Origin: Ptychodera flava
Taxonomy: Eukaryota; Hemichordata; Enteropneusta; Ptychoderidae
Assembly: GCF_041260155.1 (NCBI RefSeq)
Contig: NC_091931.1
Location: 10,273,861 to 10,337,860 of the forward strand
Reading direction: 5' to 3'
Length of the DNA stretch: 64,000 bases
Shown: positions 36,817 to 47,531 of the stretch, one piece after another
Layout of the letters: each line of letters opens with the position of its first letter
Numbering within the stretch: the first letter of the stretch is position 1
Translations under genes and position numbers: made by a program
The notes under the pieces: generated by a model
The model's input: only the letters and a program-made list of their open reading frames with translations
Database searches by the model: none
Told to the model about the DNA's origin: nothing

Positions 36817-39800
36817 TCACGATGGCGTTTCAGTGCTTTCTTTGTTTTGTGTAGCCGCAGTGTCCGTCATCTCTGAAACTGACTCAGTTCTCTCCACTGT
36901 GTTGACTTTCCTCGTCAGGACAAATTCTCCATTATGTTTCAACAGTGTGTTGTCATAGTCACCGTCCTGGGGAAGGCCGTGTTGGAGTTGCACTGGCTGT
37001 ATTCGGATCAGGTGTTTCACTGCTTGTAGCTTCTCATTGACGCTTGGTATGTTCTTGAGAATGACAACTTTGTGCATCTGTAATGTGGGAACGAAAATAC
37101 CAGTAACAAAAAAACATCAGAGTCACTATTTTTTGTCTTCACAGTAACGAAGAAGTTAAGCCTTTGTACATTTTTTATTCACAGTTTACCAGTTATTTAT
37201 GCCATCAACATGACATATTTTTCATTTTCTATTTTAGTGTTGATTGTGTGAGATGTCAGGAAGAAAGTACATATAAACAGATGGGGAACAACACGTGTAG
37301 TGTAGAACCTCTCCTCAGTTTCAGTGGAAGCGTCGTAATACACTGAAACCTATAGATTTTGATAGGAGCGTAGCATACACTGTAAACATGGAAAGGACCT
37401 AGACTACAACTCTCGCAGAGTTGAAAAGTAATCTTTTGATCAAAGTACCGAAGGATGATAAGTGCACAGGAATCATCCAAATCAGTAATGTGGTAAGATG
37501 AACTTGTACTGACTGTCAAGACACTGACATAATTAACCGTTCCACATTCAGGTCTCGAAATTAGCGGTAGTCCCGCGTCCACAGATTACCAACTTTTCTC
37601 TGGGGCTACCAAAGTCCATGAAATGGTAGCCCACATAGACTACCAAAGCCTGGGACATGAAATTCAGTCAGTACTTGGCATGCCATGTCTGGTCTTTCAC
37701 TTTTGGACGAGCAAGACGCAGTCAAACCCAGCTTGGCACAGGAAGGCCAGACTATAACTTTGTTTTGCAAATTACAAAGACGACCTTGTGATGGAACTTT
37801 GCAACAAAGTTTCTATATCCCAACTGATGTATTTAGATGACAGGCACAGAAAATGTTGGTCAATGAAAATGTGTTCTCATTGCATTTTGACCAAAATGTA
37901 TCAATCATGAACTCCTCCCTACTACAGAAAGCCCTTCTGAGAAGGTGGTGGTCATTGCCATGTCGACTATCAAAATTGGCATGCAACTCTGAGAATGAAA
38001 GGGGTCGTCAATACAATGATAGGTCACCAAACTTTTTAGAGTCACTGTCGTCAATTATACCACTTTCCTTTGGGTATTAAAGGTGTGCAAGTATTAACAT
38101 CAAATGACTAACAAATTCACTTCATTGGCAGAATCTTCAAAAAAAGCTTTTTCTTCTCTTGTTAATGAAAAAAAATCCCTACAATAAAATATGCATGGGC
38201 TACCAGCTATTGTCACTGGGCTACCAACTTCAGAAAACGGTAGCCCATAAAAGCGAACTGCTAGGGGAAAAAGTTAATTTCAAGCCCTGACATTAATATC
38301 CCAGTATAGAGTTCCATCCTTGCTATGGATAGCAATAGGGTTGTACCACAATCCTATACTATGATAAAAGGGCACAATGACATTGATGTTTGAATGAAGT
38401 CAGTAAAGTTAACTTATGATGACATGTAATTTTCAAAACTTATCCACAATTTGAGCTTTATCTTGTAAGGTACATATCTAAAAACTTTTTACACTTTCCC
38501 TACATGTCATACCCACATTTTAAGAACATCAACTTTACCAAAAACACATAAACCATTCCTGTCAAAAAACAGATGTCTGTTTTTGCCTCTGTGGTCATAT
38601 CACCTATGTGTTCTACTCATTTGCAGAAATTATCTCTGGAATATCGATGACGTTTGAGCAGACCAGACCAGGCTGTGGTTTTGTGATAACGTCCACAGAA
38701 TGTCACTCTAGGACACTTTGTAACGTGTCCAAAAACCACAAACAGGAACCCAGTTACCTTCAATGCTGTAGCGTGAACAGTCAAGAAATATGTGCTTAAA
38801 AACTGAATATGGCAGTGTTTCCCACAGCCTGAAAAAACTGTTTTAACTAATTTACATAACAATTCATAATTTGCATATTCTTTTGTATTAAAATATATTT
38901 TTTTGTAGAGTTATTAACATAGGAATAGCATCCACAAAATCAGATGGTTGGTCCACCACCCCTAGAAATCCCTTTGTGGAGAACCCTGTTTGGCATACAC
39001 TTAAAATTCACTCAAAGAGAAATCAGTTGACATATGGTATGTATTTTCAAGTACACTTTAACTGAAGTAAAGTACTCACAACATCAAGGCCTAGCTGTTC
39101 AATGATTTCTTTCTCCCAGTATGGTCGTTTCCTTGTGGAATTGGTTCTGTAGACTGCATGTAACATGTGTGGTGGGGCATCACCTTCCTTCACATCCACT
39201 TCCAATGGTTTGGGATTCGCCCGAACTTGACCTTTGTGCCTTGGAATGTAGAAACATGTACGTACTGGCAGTGACCTCAAAGACATGTTTTGCAACTGTA
39301 ACAGAGGAATCAAAGCGTGAGACAGGAATAAGATGAAGTTATTACGAAAATACCACAAAAGATGCATGAGGACATCGGCATGGTGTATCACCTGACATCA
39401 AGCACAGGGAGTTAAACAGCGCCAATGTCTGAGTTTAATCATGGGGTAAAATGTATGATTGGAGTGTTCACTGCAGTTGTTTGCTGACATAACATGAAAA
39501 TTTTTTGTCTCAATCCTTGGTCAACTACATTCCACTCGTAAATCCCTATTTAATTGATTTACTTGAAATTTAACACCCAGTCAGAGATCTCAGATCAGCT
39601 GACTCTTTGCGGTTGGTGCCACCTCATGGAAACTTTAATAAGGCATATGGGCAGAGAGCATTCTCTGTTTGTGCACCTGCTCTGTGGAATTCGCTGCCGC
39701 CAGTGATTTGCAACGCCAGATCTGTTGACTGTTTTAAACGTCTTTTAAAAACTCATCTTTTTAATCAGTGCTATTTGTGATTGAGTTTTTAGGATCATCT

Positions 39801-42371
39801 TCTGTATGGTTTTTAACTGGGACTTTTTAATTTATTCTGCTGCTTTCATAAATTTTTAATCACCGTCTTTTGTTTTATTGTACGAGAATGGTACAGGTGT
39901 TGACAGATTTTGACATTGTTTTCGTTTTCTTTTATTGCTGTTGCTGGTTTTTAGTATTTGTTTCTTTTTTAAAATATGTAAATCGCACTGAGACGTATGT
40001 GTAGTGCATGTAAGAAATAATATTATTGTATTATTTCAGTAATGAATCAGGCTCATTGCAACTACATATAAATTCAGGTACACAACATACATATGAACTA
40101 AGGCATAAATTTGGATGACACCCCAGAAAAATCTTCAAGTGTTTCAATTTTTATTCCACTTTATGGCCATAATAAGGCATGTGGCAAGTGCAGTAATATA
40201 ATGTTTATGAAATGCTGTGTTATAGGCGCAGAAAATTATCACAGGTTTTACTTGTGTCATTTGTGGTTTTTGTGTCTGACTCAACATGAACAGGCTTTAC
40301 TCATTCTTTAACTGCAACACGACATCAAATCAAATGTATATTATGGGATTAGAATATTAAGCAAACCTTAGTCAGAGTAATACAAAGGCAAGTATGTAAC
40401 CACTTCAAGAGAGAAAGAGAGCTTGCAAATGGCATCTCATACTGATGTTTGTAGTTCCCAACTTTCCCATTCTAGCAAACCAGAGCTTTATTACACTCCA
40501 CGATACTACACTAAAATTTGCTGGGTAATGTCTTTGACTAATGTATTGCCAAATGAGCATTTGGGACTTTACAGCCACAAAGCTACTGAACAATTGAAAA
40601 CGATATGTGAGTGTATAGTCAGGGCAGAATTGCACTTGAAAGACAGACAGTGACTGGTGTTATGACTTTAGTAGTTGCCACGGCAATTATGGGATTCTGG
40701 ACCATCACTTGCAGTAACATACATGTACATCTTTCTTTGGTTGACAGTCTGAGATTCAAGCTTACTGTGTACCACACACAGTAAGTGAGGCTACCCACAA
40801 TGCCCCTTGATTTGTTCACTCAGACATTTTTTGCTAAAGGCTTTTCCAATTTATCAGTTTCTTAACAATTTTTAACTTACAATTTAAGTTCAGGATTATT
40901 TGTTAGAACTATGTTCCAAAATTATTGATTATGTTTAAAATTAAAGAGTAAATTGAATGAGAAGTCGATGTTTGGAGGTGCTAAAAATTGCACACTTTTC
41001 AAGATAAAGTTATCAGCAACTAAGATGGTCTCATCATACCACCTGTCAGAAATGCAAATTTCCTTTGTTAAAAAATCAATACCCTTTCTTTTGCCAACAC
41101 AGATCCAACTTATTCCCTTAGTTTCTTTGAAAATATTGTGTATGGCTGTCAAAAATCTATGTCGACAAAATTACAAAATTGCTATCTCCTCCGCGGAAAA
41201 GGGGTTGATCTTCTCATTATTCAAAGTGAGAAATCAGAAAATTATGATTATCAGAATTATGTTGCCAGAATTTTGAAATATGGACCGAGTTGTTCTGTGT
41301 ACAGAAGAAATTTGCTTTAGTTCAGTGAGTGATCTCCGTGTGTACAGATCATGGAGAATTGTGGGTAGCCTCACTTACTGTGCCACATACCGGTAAACCT
41401 TGAAATTACTACATCCATGTGCATGCATGCATGGACGTACAGTGCGGTGTACAAGAGAGACCATGATCTGTGAATAATGTGTGGGTATGGACATTGTAGG
41501 TCACAGTCCCTCAACACACTGTGACTGTGGGTACATCCTAATTCCATGATGTGGGTTACATGACCCCTTCGGTTTTTCATAAATTGCTTCCCCAAATCAT
41601 GGCATTTGTAGTACCTGCAGAATGTGACTTTTATGGTTATTCAATGGTTTCTTTGACATTTCTACTGAAATATCTAAACGTGTTTTCTAGAGGTTTTTAA
41701 TATATTATTGCTTTCAGGCAGAACTGAAAAAGTTATACAAATTCTAATGTTTAGTGTACAAATCAAACTGAATTGTGGGTATTTATTCTATTATAATTGT
41801 ACTGTGGCCCGTAGGGTACAATATTCCGGACATACCAAGTAGATCTGCTGGACACAAAAACGGTCGCACATACAGCGAATTTTCCCTCATCTCATGAAAA
41901 TTTCGCCACAGTCTTGCTTCCTGGTCATTAGCGATGCAATCAATCTGTCTGAGTACCGCTGGCCCTACACCACAGTCGCTTGTGGTTCGCTAAACGGTAA
42001 GGGCCCTCTCTTTCTAAAGCTTACAGGGGTTCTCGCTGTGCATCGAACCACAGGCGACTGTGGCTCGCCCCGCTATGTACGAAATGATTTTGGGACGAAG
42101 TTGTGTGGGGCGAAGTGTCTGAACCCGTATGCCCGGGCGAGCAACAGTGTCTTGTGTACGTCCTCTGTATGTCACAGTCGGTGGCTCGGAAACGCACGGA
42201 TCTACAATCTGAGTCGCGATCCGAGAGTCTACGAGATAAACTAAAACATGTTTAGATTCTTTTCTTTCAAATACAGTGCATTACAAATATCAAGATGCAT
42301 GTTTAGACTGCGTTTTGCTGAATGTTACTCACCATCCGTGCAGTCGCACCACACAATGTGGTGGCCGCCAT
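36817..42371 (-). CDS. MRPL30: Mitochondrial large-subunit ribosomal protein L30 (uL30m), complete, three exons
   Basis: Exon 1 (42371-42333) encodes [13 protein letters not shown] and ends ATG|GTGAGT. Exon 2 (39295-39080) follows CCTCTGTTACAG and ends GTT|GTGAGT. Exon 3 (37077-36817) follows CCCACATTACAG and ends in TGA. All junctions are phase 0 and the product is 171 residues. Exon 2 contains [20 protein letters not shown] and [11 protein letters not shown], and exon 3 contains [29 protein letters not shown] and [10 protein letters not shown]. These match human MRPL30 in order ([49 protein letters not shown]). The human protein has about 161 residues. The protein is imported into the mitochondrial matrix and belongs to the large mitoribosomal subunit. 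The N-terminus, with Arg and few acids (residues 1-35), fits a presequence. Intron 1 (39296-42332) holds a LINE 3' end and a 602-bp element; intron 2 (37078-39079) holds a 741-bp element. Confidence 0.95.
37549..38289. mobile_element. 741-bp non-autonomous DNA element in MRPL30 intron 2
   Basis: The ends are CAGGTCTCGAAATTAGC and the inverse of GTTAATTTCAAGCCCTG, a ~17-bp imperfect TIR. ACATT flanks both sides (37544-37548 and 38290-38294). The interior near both ends repeats GGTAGCCCA/GGCTACCA phrases. The CAGGG-type TIR recalls hAT-like elements, although those normally make 8-bp duplications. No coding frame is recognised. Confidence 0.7.
39577..40045 (+). mobile_element. 5'-truncated LINE (CR1/L2-like) 3' end in MRPL30 intron 1
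   Basis: An open frame at 39583-39780 (65 codons plus TGA) reads [34 protein letters not shown] and [15 protein letters not shown]. This is the well-known C-terminal tail of CR1/L2-clade LINE reverse-transcriptase proteins (LRSAD...YGxRAFSxxAPxLWNSLP...FKxxLKTHLF). A T-rich 3' UTR follows and ends in an ATTATT-type tail near 40018-40040, as in L2/CR1 elements. Only the extreme 3' end is present. It lies opposite in sense to MRPL30. Confidence 0.85.
40779..41380. mobile_element. 602-bp TIR element in MRPL30 intron 1
   Basis: The left end CAGTAAGTGAGGCTACCCAC is exactly inverted at the right end (GTGGGTAGCCTCACTTACTG), with the match extending about 23 bp. No convincing target duplication is seen. 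Overlapping open frames of 60-107 codons inside show no transposase motif. Confidence 0.65.
41381..42332. other. Remainder of MRPL30 intron 1
   Basis: Contains a CpG-richer block at about 41900-42240 with an inverted pair (CACAGTCGCTTGTGGTTCG and CGAACCACAGGCGACTGTGG). A 116-codon frame there has no supporting motif. Confidence 0.4.
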
Positions 42372-42386
42372 GATTAACAGTGAATG

Positions 42387-42396
42387 TCAAAGGTCA
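42387..42396. promoter_or_regulatory. Nuclear-receptor/ERR-like half-site upstream of MRPL30
   Basis: TCAAAGGTCA, 16 bp from the MRPL30 AUG, contains the extended AGGTCA half-site used by ERR and related receptors, which are known regulators of nuclear-encoded mitochondrial genes in mammals. It is a short motif, so the call is tentative. Confidence 0.35.
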
Positions 42397-42402
42397 CGAC
42401 AG

Positions 42403-42414
42403 TGCGCCTGCGCT
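42403..42414. promoter_or_regulatory. NRF-1 site upstream of MRPL30
   Basis: TGCGCCTGCGCT matches the NRF-1 consensus (TGCGCAYGCGC, with the common C variant in the centre), 32 bp before the AUG. NRF-1 sites are typical of promoters of nuclear genes for mitochondrial ribosomal proteins. Confidence 0.6.
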
Positions 42415-43989
42415 GAAACCAGACGGTAACTGAAAACCGCGCGCCGCTGCAGTGTTCTGCGTCTCTGAATCCCCGTCAATACACAATATAACGACCTTGC
42501 AAATTTTAAACTAGGGAATTGATATCGTAAAGTGTTTTCCATGTGCGCTAATATCGTGATGATAAGTGTAATACGAGTGACATCAAAAGAAAGCTGTATG
42601 CAATATGGTAAAGATTTAAATTTGCCGAAAGTAAAATTGATAAGCTTAGACCTATGGTCAGTCGCAAAATCACTTTTTGCCAAGAAAAGCAATAACTGAA
42701 CTCCACTCAAAGAATTCGGTTTCAGCATGGAGGTAAACTCCACACAGTTCGAGCGATTTGGAGTTACAATAACGAAATATTGCAAGCATTTTTTTCTCTA
42801 ATAATGATTTATGATGTTTTTTTTCTGTTCTTGAAATCCGTGAAACACTAAGGTCACAAATATTATCGTAAATAACTGAACTTAAGTAATCACGCAAGTT
42901 ATGATGAGTAGAGCTCAAATTTATCAGTCAACTTATTTCAGAAATCAGAAAGAAGCATAAATAATCTCTAAATATTGTAATTTATGCTGTTATACATACT
43001 TTAAACAGGTCAGACATGTATATTCCGTTGGTTAAGAATTATTTTGCTATCGATTATTTCAATTTTAAACAATAAAGACTTAGTATCATGTCCGTTCTTA
43101 CCGTCTTGTTTTTACGTGTTTTATGTGGATCGATGTAGTTCGTGTATTTCACGTTGTTAATTTATTTTCGACTCTATTTGGTCAAGTGTCTTTTGACACA
43201 ACAAATTATGTAAAATATTAAAAACACAAACAAACAAACAAATACACAATCCCTCGATGAACCTTGCTTAATAGGAATTCTAACCATGCCAAATGCTATT
43301 TATCATTTGCTCTTTAAATTGCTCAGTGCGTGTCGTGATTTATCACAACATCTTGTACGATTGATTTATTTTGTGTGCATGTAAATTGGTTTATGGCGGG
43401 TGCACTGTAGGGACTGTGTGGTGGCGAACGACCCCTGTGCGCCCGGCATTTCCTACACTCACATCAGCATAATATTGACTTATCGCTGACCACCTGAGGT
43501 GAGGCTGTCAAATACATATTCATTGCCGCGCAGTGCAGCTTTCCCTGTCACCTATATCGACGCAATGAAGCATTTATTCACCTGGGAAGTGAATGAACTT
43601 TGCTCACCTCAGGGCGGAGACATTTAGATCGATGATGAGCCCGACGGCGGAGACGATTTTCCACACGTCAGTGACTGCGAAATCCAATCAGTTGCCACAG
43701 TTGGCGATGTTTATACTGTCAGTTTGAATCAGTTGGCACATGTGCATAGCTCCCTGAGCTGTCATAATGTATACCGTCACAAGCCAACGCATCGTGTTCA
43801 TCTGAGCTGTGAGCGCCTTTGATCACCTTATCTATAACTCATGTGCGCTCGATTTATAAACACACGATACATTGAACCTGACAAAACAGAAAGCCCAGCT
43901 ACGTTTCCAGTCGACAGCTGATCACAACTGTAGCCGTGCAACATTCGAGCCGAGCGACTCACGTAAAGCTTCGTTCAAAGAAGAAAGTT
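42415..43989. other. Intergenic stretch, nothing recognised
   Basis: AT-rich at first, CpG-richer after about 43420. An inverted pair CACCTGAGGTGAG and CTCACCTCAGG lies at about 43490 and 43608. No exon is supported. Confidence 0.35.
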
Positions 43990-44153
43990 TGTGAGGCAGC
44001 ATTTTACAAGTGGCATAGCCACAAACTGATGACGTCAAATCGCCTCACACAAAACACAGACGCCTTGTAATTATGGCACTGTGTATTGTGTACAGCGATT
44101 TGACGTCATCAGTTTATGGCTTTACCACTTGTAAAATGTTGCCGTTTGTGATG
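43990..44153. mobile_element. 164-bp hairpin (foldback) element
   Basis: Imperfect arms of about 75 nt pair through CATTTTACAAGTGG and ACTGATGACGTCAAATCGC and their inverses. Each arm contains an exact CRE (TGACGTCA), as in the hairpin at 29822. It abuts the left end of the recognisable reverse-transcriptase fossil. Confidence 0.8.
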
Positions 44154-44295
44154 TTAATTAAGCTTACCAAGAAAGACATTATCAGTAGGCTTGATTTCCT
44201 CATCGACAACATATTTGTTGAATTTGGAGAACATTTTCCAACAGTGTATATGAATTCCTATGGGTATTAACTGTGCTCCCTTGCTTGCTGACTTA

Positions 44296-46028
44296 GGGAG
44301 CGTTCAGTTATTATGGCCGGGGGTAGGCCGGCAAAATCCAGGGGGGGTCACCTCAAATTTGAAAACTGCAAAGGGGGGGGGTCATGTATTTTTCAAGCAG
44401 CTCAGAGGGGGGTTACTTAATTTTCATAAGTATCCGTCCAGTTTCAGTGTTCATAAATATTCTTGGAGATAAAAATGATTCGTTGCATGATTTCATTCTC
44501 TGCAGTTATTCACCTGTAAATCTGAACAAAAGTATAATTATCTGTCACATGAACATCTTGACTTGACAACTCTGAACTGAGGGCAATGAACAATTCCTAT
44601 TACTTACATATTAGAGATATAGCAAGTTTTGTCAGGGAAATTATTTAACAGTTACCTATACTGAGACTACTAGTACCATGAAAAGTTAAATAATACTTTT
44701 AGGTGAAATTCCAATATCATAATTGTTGTCCACATCTGAACTTTTAAATACCCTATTTGAATCAAGTACATTTGTATCAATTATCAAACACCTATAAAAG
44801 CACAAATTAATTTAGTTTAGCATTGTAAAAAAAATATTCTTAGTTTTTTCATAGACTCCAATGTATAGTGAATCAACATTTCGGTGAAATTACAAAATCA
44901 AATTTTTTGCACACGAATCAACCTTTAACCATCCTAGGCTAACTAAGCACTTTAAAATGAATTATCAAATGTCTCTAAATACACAGATTTTGATATTTTT
45001 GTATTGGAAAAAAATTATTCATATTTTCCTCACAGACTCCCATGTACAGTGAATCTACATTTTGGTATAATTCCAAAATCCAATTTCTGGCAAACACATC
45101 CATTTGTTACCACCCTAATCTAATCTAATACATTGATATCAATAATCGAGAGTGCATAAATACATGGGTTTACCTATTTTTGTATTGGAAAAAAAATATT
45201 CATACTTTCCTCATAGACTTCCCTATATAGTGGACAACATCAGTGAAATTCCATAATCAGATTTCTTGTACACATAATATGCACGTTTAACCATCATATT
45301 CTAATCAAGTACAATTATGTTAATTATTGAACGTCTGTATATGCACAAGTATACCAAGTTTTTCATTGGAAAAAAAAATTATTCACAATTTTATCATTGA
45401 CTCCCATGTATAGTGGATGAACATTTTTGGTGAAATTCTAAGGTCAAACTTGTTGTCCACATGCCAGTTGTAACAACCCTATTTCATTTAAGTACGTTTA
45501 TGTAAATTATCAAATATCTATAAATGCATAGATATAGTTTTGCATCGAAAAAGTATCACATAGATTTCTCATACATGTATGAGAAAATATATGTATACCA
45601 TGTATAGTGAATCAACATTATCAACAGCTGATTTTTAATTAAATCCAAATATCAAAATTTTGTACACACGCTTGCGCAAAAATATTGCGTTCCACCATTA
45701 ATTTCTGTCCAACCCCTTTGAGGGGTAATTTCAAAATTATAAGCAAGTCAGAAGGGGAAATCTGAGCATCAACACCTTTTGAGTTTGTAAGGAAGGTCAT
45801 TTGAAAAAATCTAAGCTCTTTTTTGGGGATTCTATCGCTCCATACCCCCGAGGCGTTTGTGTGTGCAGCTTTACTCAAGCAATGTGGGGAGGGGGGTGTC
45901 ATGAAATTTTTGTCATCTTGAAAGGGGGGTCATCAATTTTTTGGTACAATGGGTAGGGGGGTTCACTTATTTTGACTGATGCGCAGGAAGAATTTGCCGG
46001 CCCACCTCCATAATAACTAAACGCTCCC
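44296..46028. mobile_element. 1.73-kb TIR element with internal tandem repeats, inserted in the RT fossil
   Basis: The left end GGGAGCGTTCAGTTATTATG is inverted at the right end (CATAATAACTAAACGCTCCC). TTA flanks both sides (44293-44295 and 46029-46031), a 3-bp (or TA-centred) target duplication. The subterminal regions are rich in GGGGGG/GGTCA phrases. The core is about five copies of a ~180-bp repeat. There is no transposase frame, so it is non-autonomous. Confidence 0.85.
44830..45620. repeat. Tandem repeat, ~180-bp period, about 5 copies
   Basis: The marker ATGTATAGTG (with variants) recurs near 44861, 45052, 45227, 45406 and 45599. It is followed each time by AATCAACATT-like and GAAATTCC/CAAAATC-like words. 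Copies are diverged. It is the core of the TIR element at 44296-46028. Confidence 0.8.
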
Positions 46029-46420
46029 TTATTTCCGTTCTCATACGAGGCAGAATTTATCCAGAACCTAATCAAACAGAAAAAGGTTTCTGTAACTAGA
46101 ACTTTCAACCTAAATTTAGATACATACGATTTTATTTCAATCAATAACTACAAATTCAGTGACTATCTCGCTATGATTTATCCTCCAGAATTGGAGATTA
46201 AAGAAACTACGGCCTCTTCTGCTTCATATGTGGACATTTTCCTTGAATTTGACTCTAATGGTCACCTTTCTACTAGGCTATATGACAAGAGAGATGATTT
46301 CAACTTTAGTATTATCAAATTCCCACACCTCATCAGTAATATTCCGCTCTCAACAGCTTATTGGGTATACATTTTCCAGATTATTCGATATGCAAGAGCA
46401 TGCAGTTCATATGAACAAGA

Positions 46421-46619
46421 TTGGAACTAATTTGGGATAATCGGATTTTCATATTTTTCAAATTTCTCAAAAATGTTAGGTGCCATATAGCCGAATGCTG
46501 CAATATCGCAAATTACTTATAAAAATAAGTGTGTAATATAAAAAGAAAAGCAGATGAGATAACATTTGTAAATTAAATCGACATTACTTCACCATCCAAT
46601 TATCCCAAATGAGTTCCAA
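46421..46619. mobile_element. 199-bp MITE inserted in the RT fossil
   Basis: The left end TTGGAACTAATTTGGGATAA and the inverse of the right end TTGGAACTCATTTGGGATAA form a ~24-bp TIR with two mismatches. The element splits two conserved segments of the reverse-transcriptase relic. The target duplication is not clear. Confidence 0.75.
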
Positions 46620-47085
46620 ACGTGTTTATGGTGATTTTGTTGAGAGACATAGCCCTCTCTCTTACAAACTGTTAAATCAAGGTTACACCAGAGAAAGACT
46701 TGTCTCTACATTCAAACGCTTTTTTGGCAGGTATCGCAAGCTGGTATATAAATACAATATCTCTCTTCGACAAATGATCACTGATGGCATCGGTGACATG
46801 GGGCCTTAGTTAGTGACCACTACCTATTTGACTTACAGATTGATATATGGCGGGTGCCACATGTGGGGCAGGATGCGCTTTTTTCGAAACACCTGACATC
46901 ACTTCTTGGTCTTTTGGCCAGAGGTCCATATATCTTTCTTTCATGAATTTGACTTTGTTTGTGTACCGGTTATTTACTGTCCGTTCTGTGCTGTTTGTGT
47001 CTATGTTTACAACTATTGTACTGCGAATTTTGACCTAGTGTTAATATACGTGTTCTGTTTTATGCGTGCAATAAAATAGAATATT

Positions 47086-47531
47086 GCAGTTTGATACACA
47101 GCCCCTTATTTCGGATATGCGATTTTCGATATTGGTTTTGAGCCAACCATGTTTACATTTCTAGTGATGATCCCGTCTCACTCAGACTGATACATTTTAG
47201 ACAAAACATCCACCCGTGCCTATATTGTCGACATTTTCCTTAACAGCTGATGCCTAAAAAGCTCGCTTCTTCCTCCCGTTGTGATACTTTCTGATAAAAC
47301 GGCAGTATCTATGCTGAGACACTGTTTACTCGACCTGAGGCTGATCTGAAAGTCTGGCACAAGGACAGCTATGGATCTAGAACAGTTGTCAGTCAATGAT
47401 AGTTGCATAATTAGGGACTTCTTGATCTCGGGAAAAGTAAAAAAAAGAAAGTAAGAAAAGACATCGAGCTGTAGAGAACTGCAAATCAATTACGTATTTA
47501 TCAACTCCCATAAATTATTTTATTCTGAATA
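47086..47531. other. Spacer between the RT fossil and the next TIR element
   Basis: No feature is recognised. Confidence 0.3.

Larger units (their letters stand above)
44154..47085 (+). mobile_element. Fossil retroelement reverse-transcriptase fragment, broken by nested insertions
   Basis: Recognisable pieces run from a segment with FLIDNIFVEFG and CAPLLADL (near 44190-44295), through YPPELEIKE...SASYVDIFLEF, LYDKRDDFNFSI and IIRYARACSSYE (46170-46420), to KLLNQGYTRERLVSTFKRF and FGRYRKLVYKY (46620-46810). This is the C-terminal half of a reverse-transcriptase family common in marine invertebrate genomes, of a non-LTR or Penelope-like type. I cannot settle the class. A 3' tail with GGTGCCACATGTGGGGCAGG and an AATAAA near 47071 follows. 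A 1.7-kb TIR element and a 199-bp MITE have inserted into it, and the copy is otherwise decayed, so it is an inactive, fairly old relic. Confidence 0.75.

Noticed and set aside
40953-41276. 107-codon plus-strand frame inside the 602-bp TIR element
   Set aside because: No transposase signature. It is low-complexity Lys/Ile/Leu-rich and overlaps frames on both strands.
41894-42244. 116-codon plus-strand frame in MRPL30 intron 1
   Set aside because: It overlaps an inverted repeat, has no recognisable motif, and sits in a CpG-richer block where stops are rare by chance.
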